A stretch of 27,581 nucleotides of DNA from an uncultured Acidobacteriota bacterium (lineage in GTDB: Bacteria; Acidobacteriota; Blastocatellia; Pyrinomonadales; Pyrinomonadaceae). The notes beneath the pieces are model-generated. The model was given only the letters and a program-made list of their open reading frames with translations. It did no database searches and was not told the DNA's origin. Positions 14,078-22,250 of the stretch are shown here, piece after piece (position 1 is the first letter of the stretch; each line of letters begins with the position of its first letter). The DNA lies in assembly GCA_902826505.1 (NCBI GenBank), contig CADEFG010000003.1, positions 1 to 27,581 on the forward strand, in the 5' to 3' direction. Made by a program: the position numbers and the translations under genes.

Positions 14078-14755
14078 ATGAAAAAAATTGCATTGGGAAT
14101 TTTATCTTTATCTATATTTTTAACGGCTTGCGAAGACCCGGCGGCGAATAAACCAAAGGCGACGACGACGAATTCGGCGACTACTGCCCCGGCAAATACG
14201 CAAAATACGAACGCCGCCACCGCGCCGCCCGCCAAACCGGCAACGAAAGGCACGGCATTGCCTTTGACGGCGGAAAACTCGAAGGTCGAATTTACCGGCT
14301 CGAAAGTGACGGGCAAACACGACGGCGGTTTCAAGAATTTGACGGGCACGATCGATCTCGTTAATGAAAAGGCGGAAGAAAGCAGTGTCTGGGTCGAGAT
14401 CGATATGAAATCGATCTTCTCCGACGCCGACGGTTTGACAAAACATTTGCAGACGGGTGATTTCTTCGAGGTGGAAAAATTCCCCTCGGCGTGGTTTTCT
14501 TCGACGAAAATTGTGCCGGATACGGCGAAAGGCGCGGATAATTATACCGTGACGGGCGATTTAGAGCTGCGCGGCGTGAAAAAATCGATCACGTTTCCCG
14601 CAAAAATTACGGTTTCTCCGGCAGAGGTCGCGGTGAACGCCGAATTTTCGATCAATCGTAAAGATTTCGGCATCGTTTATGCCGGAAAAGCCGACGATCT
14701 GATTCGCGACGATGTCGTCATTCGCCTGAACTTAAAAGGTTCGCGGACGAAATAA
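14078..14755 (+). CDS. YceI-family lipoprotein
   Basis: Lipocalin-like YceI beta-barrel that binds polyisoprenoid or other amphiphilic molecules in the periplasm. 225 residues: signal peptide with lipobox L15-T16-A17-C18, a Thr/Asn/Ala/Pro-rich linker (about 20-62), then the YceI domain. The domain shows SKVEFTGSKV, DLVNEKAEESSVWVEIDMKSI, KHLQTGDFFEVEKFPSAWFSSTKI and RKDFGIVYAGKADDLIRDDVVIRLNLKG. SD GAGGAA before ATG 14078. Anchoring by lipid is predicted from the lipobox. Confidence 0.95.
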   Translation: MKKIALGILSLSIFLTACEDPAANKPKATTTNSATTAPANTQNTNAATAPPAKPATKGTALPLTAENSKVEFTGSKVTGKHDGGFKNLTGTIDLVNEKAEESSVWVEIDMKSIFSDADGLTKHLQTGDFFEVEKFPSAWFSSTKIVPDTAKGADNYTVTGDLELRGVKKSITFPAKITVSPAEVAVNAEFSINRKDFGIVYAGKADDLIRDDVVIRLNLKGSRTK

Positions 14756-14760
14756 AGAAT

Positions 14761-14841
14761 TTGCCCGCGAAAGGCACAAAAAATACGAAAAAAATAATCC
14801 TGTCTTCTTTTTCGTGAATTTTTTGTGTGTTTCGCGGGCAA
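14761..14841. repeat. Inverted repeat between YceI and MDR genes
   Basis: Arms 14761-14791 and 14808-14841; the outer 12 bases (TTGCCCGCGAAA) match perfectly, and inner A-rich units match with small gaps. Related to the arms at 20062-20166, which share GCCCGCGAA. It ends 10 bases before the next ATG. Confidence 0.85.
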
Positions 14842-14851
14842 TGATAATTTT

Positions 14852-15859
14852 ATGAAAGCATACGAAATCCAGGAATTCGGCGTCGAAAATCTGGCGCTGG
14901 TCCAACGCGCCGAACCGCGACCGGAAGCGGGCGAGGTTTTGGTGAAATTTCATGCGTTTTCGGTCAATTACCGCGATCTGATGATGGTCAAAGGTTTCTA
15001 TAACCCGCGCCTGAAAATGCCGCTCGTGCCGTTTTCGGACGGCGCCGGCGAAGTTGTCGCAATCGGCGAAGCGGTCACGAAATGGAAGATCGGCGACCGT
15101 GTTTCGCCGATCTTTATGCAAGGCTGGACCGACGGCGCGATCGATGTGAAAAAAGCGCGAACCGCGCTCGGCGGCGATGTTGACGGCGTTTTGCGCGAAT
15201 TCGGCGCGTTTGATGAATCAGCTTTGGTCAGAATTCCCGACCAACTTTCCTTTGAAGAAGCGGCGACTTTGCCGTGTGCGGCGCTGACGGCTTACCACGC
15301 GCTTTTTGAATCGGGCAGATTGCACCCGAGCGACACGGTTTTGCTGCAAGGCACGGGCGGCGTTTCGATCTTCGCGCTGCAGCTCGCGAGCGTTTACGGC
15401 GCGCGGACGATCATTACGTCTTCAAGTAACGAAAAGCTGGCGCGTGCCAAAGCGCTTGGCGCGGACGAATTGATAAATTACAAAGAACGCGAAGATTGGG
15501 ATCGAGCCGTTCTGGAATTGACCGAAAAACGCGGCGTTGACCATGTTATCGAGGTCGGCGGAGCGGGAACTTTGCAAAAATCCCTGAACGCCGTCAAAAT
15601 GGGCGGACATATCGCCGTGATCGGCGCACTGGCAAGCAAAGGCGAGTTTAACCCGACTTCGGTTTTGATGAAATCGGTCAGACTGCAGGGAGTTTTTGTC
15701 GGTTCGCGGCAGATGTTTGAACAAATGAACCTGCTGCTTTGCCAGCACTCGCATTTAAAACCGATAATTGATAAAACATTCGGTTTCGGCGAAGTCAAAG
15801 ACGCTTTGAATTATCTGGAAAGCGGCGCGCATTTCGGCAAGATCGTCGTTAAATTTTAA
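14852..15859 (+). CDS. Zinc-free medium-chain NAD(P)-dependent alcohol dehydrogenase/quinone reductase
   Basis: MDR superfamily, 335 residues. GroES-like N-terminal domain with VNYRDLMMVKG (37-47) and FSDGAGEVVAIG; the zinc-ligand cysteines of classical alcohol dehydrogenases are absent. The nucleotide-binding motif is LLQGTGGVSIFALQLA, followed by SSSNEKLARAKALGAD, which favours NADP(H) by its small and basic residues. Resembles bacterial enoyl/quinone-reductase-like MDRs. ATG 14852 chosen; the in-frame start at 14825 would translate repeat sequence. No SD. DUF5335 gene follows at 17 bases. Confidence 0.93.
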   Translation: MKAYEIQEFGVENLALVQRAEPRPEAGEVLVKFHAFSVNYRDLMMVKGFYNPRLKMPLVPFSDGAGEVVAIGEAVTKWKIGDRVSPIFMQGWTDGAIDVKKARTALGGDVDGVLREFGAFDESALVRIPDQLSFEEAATLPCAALTAYHALFESGRLHPSDTVLLQGTGGVSIFALQLASVYGARTIITSSSNEKLARAKALGADELINYKEREDWDRAVLELTEKRGVDHVIEVGGAGTLQKSLNAVKMGGHIAVIGALASKGEFNPTSVLMKSVRLQGVFVGSRQMFEQMNLLLCQHSHLKPIIDKTFGFGEVKDALNYLESGAHFGKIVVKF

Positions 15860-15876
15860 GAAACGGAGAAATAAAA

Positions 15877-16245
15877 ATGAGTGAAATCGTTCAGATCGAA
15901 CCACAGAACTGGGGTGAATTTTTGCGTGAATTCGCGTCGCGGAACAACAACCGGCGGGCGCGTTTCGATGTTTTCAGGAGCGGCGGCGCGACGGAAGGCG
16001 AAGCCCGCGAAGAGCATCTCGAAGACATTTTGCTGAAAACGGAAGGCGATAAAAAATCGGTCGAAGTGATCCGCATCGACCGCGGCAAAAGCAACACCGA
16101 AAAAACGCGCGACGTGATCACGAATGTGCGCGGGATCGCCGTCCAATACGACACCGACGGCAGCGAGGACGTGCTCGAAATCACCGATAACCAAAATACT
16201 TTGATCAGTTTGCGGTTTGAATCGAAAGTTGACGGAGCTTCTTAA
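15877..16245 (+). CDS. DUF5335-like small protein
   Basis: 122 residues, cytoplasmic, beta-rich at the end. WGEFLREFASRNNNRRARFDVF at the start and a C-terminal half with IAVQYDTDGSEDVLEITDNQNTLISLRF follow the pattern I associate with DUF5335. Function unknown. SD ACGGAG before the ATG and only 17 bases from the MDR stop, so the two are co-transcribed. Confidence 0.7.
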   Translation: MSEIVQIEPQNWGEFLREFASRNNNRRARFDVFRSGGATEGEAREEHLEDILLKTEGDKKSVEVIRIDRGKSNTEKTRDVITNVRGIAVQYDTDGSEDVLEITDNQNTLISLRFESKVDGAS

Positions 16246-16344
16246 AAGGTGAAAAAGGTGAAAAAGTGAAACAGTAAAAAGCGTAGGTGTCGAGAAAAAG
16301 TAAAACTTTTCCCTTTTCACCTTTTCGCTTTTCATCTTTTTCAA
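16244..16344. repeat. A-rich/T-rich inverted repeat between DUF5335 and methyltransferase genes
   Basis: Left arm 16244-16281 repeats AAAAGGTG/AAAAAGTG units of about 8 bases; right arm 16307-16344 repeats CTTTTCAC/CTTTTCGC units. Imperfect pairing over about 38 bases. It starts within the stop codon and fills most of the 111-base gap. Confidence 0.8.
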
Positions 16345-16356
16345 CTTTCAAAATCT

Positions 16357-17004
16357 ATGATTGACGAAAAAATACAAAGATACGCCGAACAATTTACCAC
16401 GCCGGAAAGCGGAATTTTGACCGAGCTTTTAGAGAAAACTTACAGCGAGCGGGTTGATAAATCAATGCTTTCGGGATTTTATCAGGGACGGCTGCTGGCG
16501 ATGTTCAGCAAAATGCTTGAGCCGCGCCGGATTCTTGAGATCGGGACTTATATGGGTTATTCGGCGCTCTGTCTGGCGGAAGGTCTGGCGGACGACGGCA
16601 AGCTTATCACGCTCGACATACAGCCCGAAACCAATGCGGTCGCCAAAGAATTTTGGGCGCGGACGCCTGATTACAGCCGCATCGAAAGTTATCTCGGCGA
16701 GGCAACGCAGATCATTCCGACGCTCAATGAAACCTTCGATCTGGTTTTTATTGATGCCGATAAACCGAATTACGCGAATTATTTCGATCTGGTTTTTCCG
16801 AAATTGCGGGTCGGCGGAATAATTTTGGCGGACAATGTTTTATGGAGCGGCGCGGTTCTCGAGGTCGAAAGCGGCGCGACCGACGACGAAAACACGATCG
16901 CGCTCCACGAATTTAACAAAAAAATTCAGGCGGACGAGCGCGTCAGCAATATTCTTTTCGCGGTGCGCGACGGTTTAATGGTGATCAGAAAAGAAAAAGA
17001 TTAA
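16357..17004 (+). CDS. SAM-dependent O-methyltransferase (Methyltransf_3 family)
   Basis: Catechol/caffeoyl-CoA O-methyltransferase-like enzyme, 215 residues. SAM motif ILEIGTYMGYSALCLAEGL (59-77), LDIQPE (acidic ribose contact), and metal/catalytic residues D133 in FIDADK, K136, D159-N160 in ADNVLWSG. Typical bacterial size and probably a metal-dependent dimer. Natural acceptor unknown; small phenolics are the family's usual substrates. No SD; repeat upstream. The NmrA-like gene starts 23 bases after its stop. Confidence 0.94.
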   Translation: MIDEKIQRYAEQFTTPESGILTELLEKTYSERVDKSMLSGFYQGRLLAMFSKMLEPRRILEIGTYMGYSALCLAEGLADDGKLITLDIQPETNAVAKEFWARTPDYSRIESYLGEATQIIPTLNETFDLVFIDADKPNYANYFDLVFPKLRVGGIILADNVLWSGAVLEVESGATDDENTIALHEFNKKIQADERVSNILFAVRDGLMVIRKEKD

Positions 17005-17027
17005 GGGAAAAGATTCAGGGGGAATTT

Positions 17028-17882
17028 ATGTTTATCGTCTCGGGCGCGACCGGACACACCGGTTCGGTTGTTGCTAAAACATTGTTGGAAAAAGACTTGC
17101 CTGTGCGCGTGGTTGTTCGCAATCAGGAAAAAGGCGCGGCATTTGCAACACTCGGCGCCGAAGTTGCGGTTGCCGATCTGCAGGATGCGGCGGCTTTGAC
17201 CGAAGCCTTGAAAGGCGGAAAGGTTTTGTATCTGATGAATCCGCCGGCGTATGGGTCGGAAGATCAATTTGCGGAATTGGCAAAGGTCATTGCGGCTTTT
17301 TTGGCGGCGATCGAAAAATCCGCGCTCGAAAAAATCGTCGTGCTTTCTTCGATCGGTTCGCATCTTTCGGGCGGCACGGGAAATATCTTAACGACACATA
17401 AACTCGAACAAGCGTTCGGCGAACTGGAAATTCCGGTTACTTTTATCCGCGCCGGAAGTTTTATGGAAAACTGGGACGCGGTTTTCGAAGCGGCGAAAAC
17501 CCAGGGCGTTTTGCCGAGTTTTTTCCAGCCGCTCGACCGAAAAATTCCGCAGGTCGCCGCCGCCGACATCGGGCGCGTTGCCGCCGAGGCGATGCAGGAA
17601 AAAACTGCCGGCAAAGAAATTATTGAGCTTGCCGGATTTTGGACTTCGCCCGAAGAAACCGCCGAAGCCGTCGGCAAAGTTCTCGGCAGAGAAGTCAAAG
17701 CCGTGCCGGTTCCCGAAGATCAATGGCTCGATATTTTGCAAAATCACAATTCGCCGGAAAACGCCGCGTCGCTTGCGGAAATGTTCGCCGGATTTAATTC
17801 GGGACATATAAAATTTGAAACCGACGATCAGCTCGCGGGAAAAATCACGCTTGAGGATTGGGCGCGAAAGGCTTTGAAATAA
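17028..17882 (+). CDS. NmrA-like NAD(P)-binding protein (quinone oxidoreductase 2-like)
   Basis: Atypical short-chain dehydrogenase, 284 residues. Starts directly with the dinucleotide motif VSGATGHTGSVVAKTLL (4-20), then VVVRN, ADLQDAAALTEAL, VLSSIGSHLSGG and FIRAGSFMENW, as in QorB/YtfG and NmrA-like proteins. These reduce quinones or act as NADP sensors; which applies here is open. Good SD AGGGGGAA before the ATG. Codirectional with O-methyltransferase and alcohol dehydrogenase. Confidence 0.9.
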   Translation: MFIVSGATGHTGSVVAKTLLEKDLPVRVVVRNQEKGAAFATLGAEVAVADLQDAAALTEALKGGKVLYLMNPPAYGSEDQFAELAKVIAAFLAAIEKSALEKIVVLSSIGSHLSGGTGNILTTHKLEQAFGELEIPVTFIRAGSFMENWDAVFEAAKTQGVLPSFFQPLDRKIPQVAAADIGRVAAEAMQEKTAGKEIIELAGFWTSPEETAEAVGKVLGREVKAVPVPEDQWLDILQNHNSPENAASLAEMFAGFNSGHIKFETDDQLAGKITLEDWARKALK

Positions 17883-17919
17883 ATATTGATCAAGGAGTAA
17901 AAATAAACAAAAGGGAATT

Positions 17920-18975
17920 ATGTTATCAACCAAAGGTTATGCGGCAAAAGCGGCGGACGCGAAATTGGAGCCGTTTGAATTTGAGCGCCGCGAAGTCGGC
18001 GCAAACGACGTTTTGATTGAAATTGAATACTGCGGCGTTTGTCATACGGACATTCATCAGACGCGCAACGAATGGGGAAATTCTATGTTTCCGATGGTTC
18101 CCGGACACGAAATCGTCGGTCGGGTGGCAAAAGTCGGCACGGACGTGACGAAATTTAAAGAAGGAGATTTTGCGGGGGTCGGATGTTTCGTTGATTCGTG
18201 CGGCGACTGTGAAAACTGTCGTCAAGATGTCGAACAATTCTGTCAGGTGCATTGTGCGCAGACTTATAACTCGACTGAAATGGACGAAAAAACGCCGACT
18301 TACGGAGGTTACTCGAACCGGATCGTCGTCAAAGAAAATTACGCGCTGAAAATTTCAGATTCGGAAAATCTCGCGGCAATCGCGCCGCTGTTGTGCGCGG
18401 GAATTACAACTTATTCGCCGCTCAGAAAATTTAATATCGGCGAAGGAAGCAACGTTGGCATCGTCGGGCTTGGCGGACTCGGGCATATGGGCGTGAAATT
18501 CGCCGTTTCGTTGGGTGCCGACGTGACGGTTTTTTCGACGTCGCCTTCGAAGGAAAAAGACGCTTATAATTTGGGCGCGCATCATTTCGTCGTTTCAAAA
18601 AATGAGGAAGAAATGAAATCGCTCGCCGGACAATACGATTTTATTCTCGACTGCGTTTCTGCCGCCCACGATTTGAGCGTTTACCTGAATCTTTTGAAAT
18701 TAAACGGTGCGATGTGTCTGGTCGGCGTGCCGGAAAAACCGGCGCCGGTTCATGCCTTTGCGCTGATTCAAAATAATCGTTCGCTTGCCGGTTCGGGCAT
18801 CGGCGGCATCAAGGAAACTCAGGCAATGCTCGATTACTGCGCGGAAAATAACATCACTTCCGACGTCGAAATCATTCCGATCCGAAACATTGAAGAAGCC
18901 TACGAGCGAACGATCAAGGGAGATGTGCGCTATCGTTTCGTGATTGATATGAAGTCTTTGAATAACGGGGAATAA
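17920..18975 (+). CDS. Zinc-dependent NADP-type alcohol dehydrogenase (YahK/cinnamyl type)
   Basis: Reduces aldehydes with NADPH; 351 residues. Catalytic zinc ligands C41 (GVCHTD), H63 (PGHE) and C159; structural zinc cysteines C94, C97, C100 and C108. Cofactor motif GLGGLGHMGVKFA (183-195) with STSPSKEKD after it, the small/basic pattern of NADP users. Compared with YahK the length is normal. SD AAGGGAA before ATG 17920. Two alternative hairpins lie downstream, before the DUF1801 gene. Confidence 0.95.
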   Translation: MLSTKGYAAKAADAKLEPFEFERREVGANDVLIEIEYCGVCHTDIHQTRNEWGNSMFPMVPGHEIVGRVAKVGTDVTKFKEGDFAGVGCFVDSCGDCENCRQDVEQFCQVHCAQTYNSTEMDEKTPTYGGYSNRIVVKENYALKISDSENLAAIAPLLCAGITTYSPLRKFNIGEGSNVGIVGLGGLGHMGVKFAVSLGADVTVFSTSPSKEKDAYNLGAHHFVVSKNEEEMKSLAGQYDFILDCVSAAHDLSVYLNLLKLNGAMCLVGVPEKPAPVHAFALIQNNRSLAGSGIGGIKETQAMLDYCAENNITSDVEIIPIRNIEEAYERTIKGDVRYRFVIDMKSLNNGE

Positions 18976-18990
18976 AATCGGAAAAAAGTG

Positions 18991-19042
18991 AAAGTTAAAG
19001 ATTTCGCTCGTGATGTTTTGAAACTTTAACTTTGAGCGAAAT
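18991..19042 (+). promoter_or_regulatory. Two interleaved perfect inverted pairs, possible RNA switch
   Basis: Order A-B-loop-A'-B': AAAGTTAAAG (18991-19000) pairs with CTTTAACTTT (19024-19033), and ATTTCGCTC (19001-19009) pairs with GAGCGAAAT (19034-19042). With no linker between A and B or A' and B', both full stems cannot form together, so they are alternatives. The SD of the DUF1801 gene follows at about 19052. Confidence 0.6.
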
Positions 19043-19067
19043 AAACGAATGTAGGAGAGGAAAGTAA

Positions 19068-19505
19068 ATGGCAAAAGCGGAATTGAAAACGAAGAAAACG
19101 GAAGCAAGTGTTGACGATTTTTTGGAGAGCGTCGGGGACGAGACCGTCCGCGACGATTGCCGCAGGATCATCGGATTGATGTCGAAGGCGACAAATTCCG
19201 AACCGAAAATGTGGGGCACGAACATTATCGGTTTCGGCAGCCGGGTTGTGAAATACGCCTCGGGACGCGAGCTCGATTGGATGCAGATCGGATTATCGCC
19301 GCGCAAGGCGAATCTGACGCTTTATTTAACCACTGGAACGGGTTGGCATCAGGAATTATTGGACAAACTCGGAAAACACAAAACCGGCAAGGGTTGTCTT
19401 TATATCAAAAAGATGAGCGATGTCGATGAAAACGTACTCGAACAAATTATCGATAAGTCGATAGAAGATTTAGATAATTATATTGAAAAAGTAAAAAACA
19501 AATAG
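19068..19505 (+). CDS. DUF1801 (YdhG-like) protein
   Basis: Small soluble alpha/beta protein of the DUF1801 family, 145 residues. Typical features: VDDFLESVGDETVRDDCRRIIGLM, KMWGTNIIGFG, YASGRELDWMQIGLSPRKANLTLYL and GKGCLYIKKMSDVDENVLEQII. Function unknown; the fold is of the frataxin-like/MmcQ kind. SD TAGGAGAGG upstream. The glutathione peroxidase gene starts 11 bases downstream, so they share a transcript. Confidence 0.92.
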   Translation: MAKAELKTKKTEASVDDFLESVGDETVRDDCRRIIGLMSKATNSEPKMWGTNIIGFGSRVVKYASGRELDWMQIGLSPRKANLTLYLTTGTGWHQELLDKLGKHKTGKGCLYIKKMSDVDENVLEQIIDKSIEDLDNYIEKVKNK

Positions 19506-19516
19506 AGGAAAAAATT

Positions 19517-20059
19517 ATGTCAATTTATGAAATTCCCGTAAAAACGATCGATGGACAGGAAACCAATCTCGGCGAATACAAGGACAAAGTTTTGCTCGTC
19601 GTCAATGTCGCGTCGAAATGCGGTTTGACTCCGCAATACACGGGACTCGAAAAACTTTATGAAAATTACCGCGAAAAAGGTTTGGAAGTTTTGGGTTTTC
19701 CGGCGAACAATTTTATGGGTCAGGAACCGGGAACCGAGGAAGAGATCAAGGATTTTTGTTCGACGAATTACGATGTTCAATTTCCGCTCTTCTCGAAGAT
19801 TTCCGTCAAAGGCGACGACCAACACCAGCTTTATCATTATTTGACCGAAACCAAGCCCGACACCGATGTCAACGACGGCGGATTCGAAGAAAAATTGAAA
19901 GGCTTCGGTTCGCAGCGTTCCGAGCCGAGCGAGGTTTTGTGGAATTTTGAAAAGTTTCTCGTCGGCAAAAACGGCGAGATCGCGGCGCGTTTTGCGCCCG
20001 ACGTGACGGCGGAAGATGAAAGATTGGTCGCAAAAGTCGAAGAAGAATTAGGGAAATAA
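19517..20059 (+). CDS. Glutathione-peroxidase-family thiol peroxidase
   Basis: Reduces H2O2 and organic hydroperoxides; Cys type. 180 residues. Peroxidatic C35 in NVASKCGLTPQY, then Q69 (NNFMGQEPGT) and W142-N143 (WNFEKFLV), the catalytic tetrad. C81 in DFCSTNYDVQFP sits where the resolving Cys of thioredoxin-dependent homologues lies, so thioredoxin rather than glutathione is the likelier reductant (inference). SD GAGGAAA before the ATG. Co-transcribed with DUF1801 at 11 bases. Confidence 0.95.
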   Translation: MSIYEIPVKTIDGQETNLGEYKDKVLLVVNVASKCGLTPQYTGLEKLYENYREKGLEVLGFPANNFMGQEPGTEEEIKDFCSTNYDVQFPLFSKISVKGDDQHQLYHYLTETKPDTDVNDGGFEEKLKGFGSQRSEPSEVLWNFEKFLVGKNGEIAARFAPDVTAEDERLVAKVEEELGK

Positions 20060-20061
20060 GA

Positions 20062-20166
20062 ATTCGCCCACGAATAAACGCGAAAAGACACGAAAAAAAA
20101 AAAAAAAAATTTTAGCTAAATTAAATTTTGTATTTTTCGCGTTCTTTCGCGTTTATTCGCGGGCAA
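20062..20166. repeat. Inverted repeat with 17-A homopolymer before the aldo/keto reductase
   Basis: Left arm 20062-20099 and right arm 20132-20166 match with one small gap; GAATAAACGCGAAA is exact in both arms. The 17 adenines at 20093-20109 lie at the inner edge of the left arm. It fills the 116-base gap. Confidence 0.88.
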
Positions 20167-20175
20167 TTAAAAAAT

Positions 20176-21072
20176 ATGGAAAAGAGAAAATTCGGCAAAA
20201 CCGATCTGGAATTTTCGGTGCTCGGATTCGGCGGCGCGGAAATCGGCTGGGATAACAAAACTCAGCAAACGGTCGCCGATCTGTTAAATTCCGCGCTCGA
20301 CGCGGGTTTGAACGTGATCGATACGGCGGCGGCTTATAAAACTTCGGAAGAATTGATCGGCAACGCGGTCGGCAAACGCCGCCAAGAGTTTTATCTCCTG
20401 ACAAAATGCGGCGCGCTCGACGCTTTTACGCGCGAAGACTGGTCGAAAAAAGGGATTCTCGAAACGATCGAAAATTCTTTAAGAAATTTAAAAACCGATT
20501 ATCTCGATGTTGCCCAACTGCATAGTTGTTCGGCAGAAGTTCTCAATCGCGGCGAAGCGATCGAAGGCTTACTGCGGGCGCAGGAAAAAGGCTACACGCG
20601 CTACATCGGTTATTCGGGCGACAACGAAGCGGCGCGCGCGGCGATCGAAACGGAAGTTTTCGATTCGCTGCAAACTTCCGTTTCGATCGCCGATCAATCA
20701 CCGATCGACGGCAATATCCGGTTCGCCAAAGAAAAAGGTCTCGGAATCATCGCCAAACGCCCGATCGCTAATGCTGTCTGGCGCCACAAAGAATTGCCGC
20801 CCGATTCGTATCATCACGAATACTGGAAGCGAATCCAGCAGCTAAAATACGATTTTCTCAACAAATCGCTGGAAGAAGCGACCGCGACCGCGCTTCGTTT
20901 TACGCTTTCGATCGACGGCATCGACACGCTGATCGTCGGCACGACCAAACCGGATCGCTGGCAGGAAAATGCTCGATACGTCGCCGAAGGAAATCTTTCA
21001 AGCGAAGAATTCGAAGCGATTCGCGATCGCTGGCGCGAAGTCGGCGGCGAAGATTGGGTTGGAATGACATAA
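20176..21072 (+). CDS. Aldo/keto reductase
   Basis: NADPH-dependent carbonyl reductase with a TIM barrel, 298 residues. Catalytic tetrad D49 (VIDTAAAY), Y54, K77 (LLTKCG) and H116 (AQLHSC). Cofactor end motif IDTLIVGTTKPDRWQEN near the C-terminus. Resembles the YajO/general stress type of bacterial members. ATG 20176 chosen; the in-frame start at 20128 translates repeat sequence. No SD. OYE gene follows after a heptamer array. Confidence 0.94.
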   Translation: MEKRKFGKTDLEFSVLGFGGAEIGWDNKTQQTVADLLNSALDAGLNVIDTAAAYKTSEELIGNAVGKRRQEFYLLTKCGALDAFTREDWSKKGILETIENSLRNLKTDYLDVAQLHSCSAEVLNRGEAIEGLLRAQEKGYTRYIGYSGDNEAARAAIETEVFDSLQTSVSIADQSPIDGNIRFAKEKGLGIIAKRPIANAVWRHKELPPDSYHHEYWKRIQQLKYDFLNKSLEEATATALRFTLSIDGIDTLIVGTTKPDRWQENARYVAEGNLSSEEFEAIRDRWREVGGEDWVGMT

Positions 21073-21074
21073 GC

Positions 21075-21102
21075 GATTTTGGATTTTAGATTTTGGATTT
21101 TG
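21075..21102. repeat. Single-armed heptamer array
   Basis: Units GATTTTG, GATTTTA, GATTTTG and GATTTTG in direct contact, 2 bases after the aldo/keto reductase stop. No inverted partner is seen nearby, unlike most repeats here. Confidence 0.85.
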
Positions 21103-21126
21103 ATTAAATCGAACAAGAGGGAAGTT

Positions 21127-22218
21127 ATGAGCAGTAAATTGTTTGAAAAATATAAGTTGAGAGAAATCGAATTTCGCAACCGCATCTGGGTTTCGCCGAT
21201 GTGTCAATATTCGAGTGAAGACGGTTTGCCGACGGATTGGCATTTCGTGCATCTCGGAAGCCGCGCGGTCGGCGGCGCGGGACTTGTCATTCAGGAAGCG
21301 ACCGCCGTTTCGCCCGAGGGTCGGATTTCGCCGTCGGACGCCGGAATTTGGTCGGACGCGCACGCCGAAAGCTATAAAAAAATCGCCGCATTTATCAAGG
21401 GACAGGGCGCGGTTGCCGGAATTCAACTCGCCCACGCCGGACGCAAGGCTTCGACGGGCGAACCCTGGAACGGCGGGAAAAAAGTTGATGTAAAAGACGG
21501 CGGTTGGGAAACCGTTGCGCCGAGCGCAATCGCTTTTTCGAATGATTATCCGATGCCGCGCGAGATGACGCTCAGCGACATCGAAAAAGTCACGAACGAT
21601 TTTGTCGCGGCGGCGAAACGCGCGGTTGAAGCCGGTTTTGAAGTGATCGAAATTCACGCGGCGCACGGTTATCTTTTTCACGAATTTCTTTCGCCGATTT
21701 CGAATAAACGCACGGATGAATACGGCGGAAGTTTGGAAAATAGAATGCGTTTTCCGCTCTCAGTTGCCGGCAAGGTTCGTGAAACCTTACCGGAAAACCT
21801 TCCTGTTTTTGTGCGAATCTCGGCGACCGATTGGACGGACGGCGGTTGGGATTTGGAGCAATCGATCGCGCTTTGCAAGGAACTCAAAAACATCGGCATC
21901 GATTTAATCGATGTTTCGACGGGCGGCAATGTTTCGGACGCGCGGATTCCGGTTGCGCCGAATTATCAAGTTCCGTTTGCCAAGGAAATCCGCGAAAAAG
22001 CCGGAATCGCGACCGCCGCAGTTGGTTTGATTACGCAAGCGAAACAAGCCGAAGAAATTTTGCAAAATGCGCAGGCGGACGCAATTTTGATGGCGCGTGA
22101 ATTTCTGCGCGATCCGTATTTTCCGTTCACAGCGGCGAAAGAATTGGGCGCGGAAATTGATTATGTGCCGAAGCAATACGGGCGCGCGATTGATCTGCGA
22201 AAAGCGAAAAGCGCGTAA
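21127..22218 (+). CDS. Old Yellow Enzyme family ene-reductase (YqjM/NamA-like)
   Basis: FMN-dependent NADPH reductase of activated C=C bonds, 363 residues. Matches the YqjM class: C26 and Y28 in SPMCQYSS, QLAHAGRKAS (100-109), the substrate histidines H177 and H180 in IEIHAAHGYLFHEFLSP, and NKRTDEYGGS. C-terminal phosphate site PVAPNYQ...AVGLITQ...DAILMAREFLRDPY is present. ATG 21127 has SD GAGGGAAG; an upstream start at 21079 would translate a repeat. Suits reduction of enones, maleimides and nitroesters alongside the other reductases. Confidence 0.95.
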   Translation: MSSKLFEKYKLREIEFRNRIWVSPMCQYSSEDGLPTDWHFVHLGSRAVGGAGLVIQEATAVSPEGRISPSDAGIWSDAHAESYKKIAAFIKGQGAVAGIQLAHAGRKASTGEPWNGGKKVDVKDGGWETVAPSAIAFSNDYPMPREMTLSDIEKVTNDFVAAAKRAVEAGFEVIEIHAAHGYLFHEFLSPISNKRTDEYGGSLENRMRFPLSVAGKVRETLPENLPVFVRISATDWTDGGWDLEQSIALCKELKNIGIDLIDVSTGGNVSDARIPVAPNYQVPFAKEIREKAGIATAAVGLITQAKQAEEILQNAQADAILMAREFLRDPYFPFTAAKELGAEIDYVPKQYGRAIDLRKAKSA

Positions 22219-22250
22219 GAAATTAGTTGTAAACGAACACGAAAATTAAT

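Noticed and set aside
18991..19042. Classical H-type pseudoknot
   Set aside because: There are no linker bases between the two stems on either side, so both complete stems cannot form at once; alternative hairpins fit better.
20093..20109. Run of 17 A as a phase-variation tract
   Set aside because: It is intergenic, in the loop side of a hairpin, far from promoter spacing or a coding frame; length may also be a sequencing artefact.
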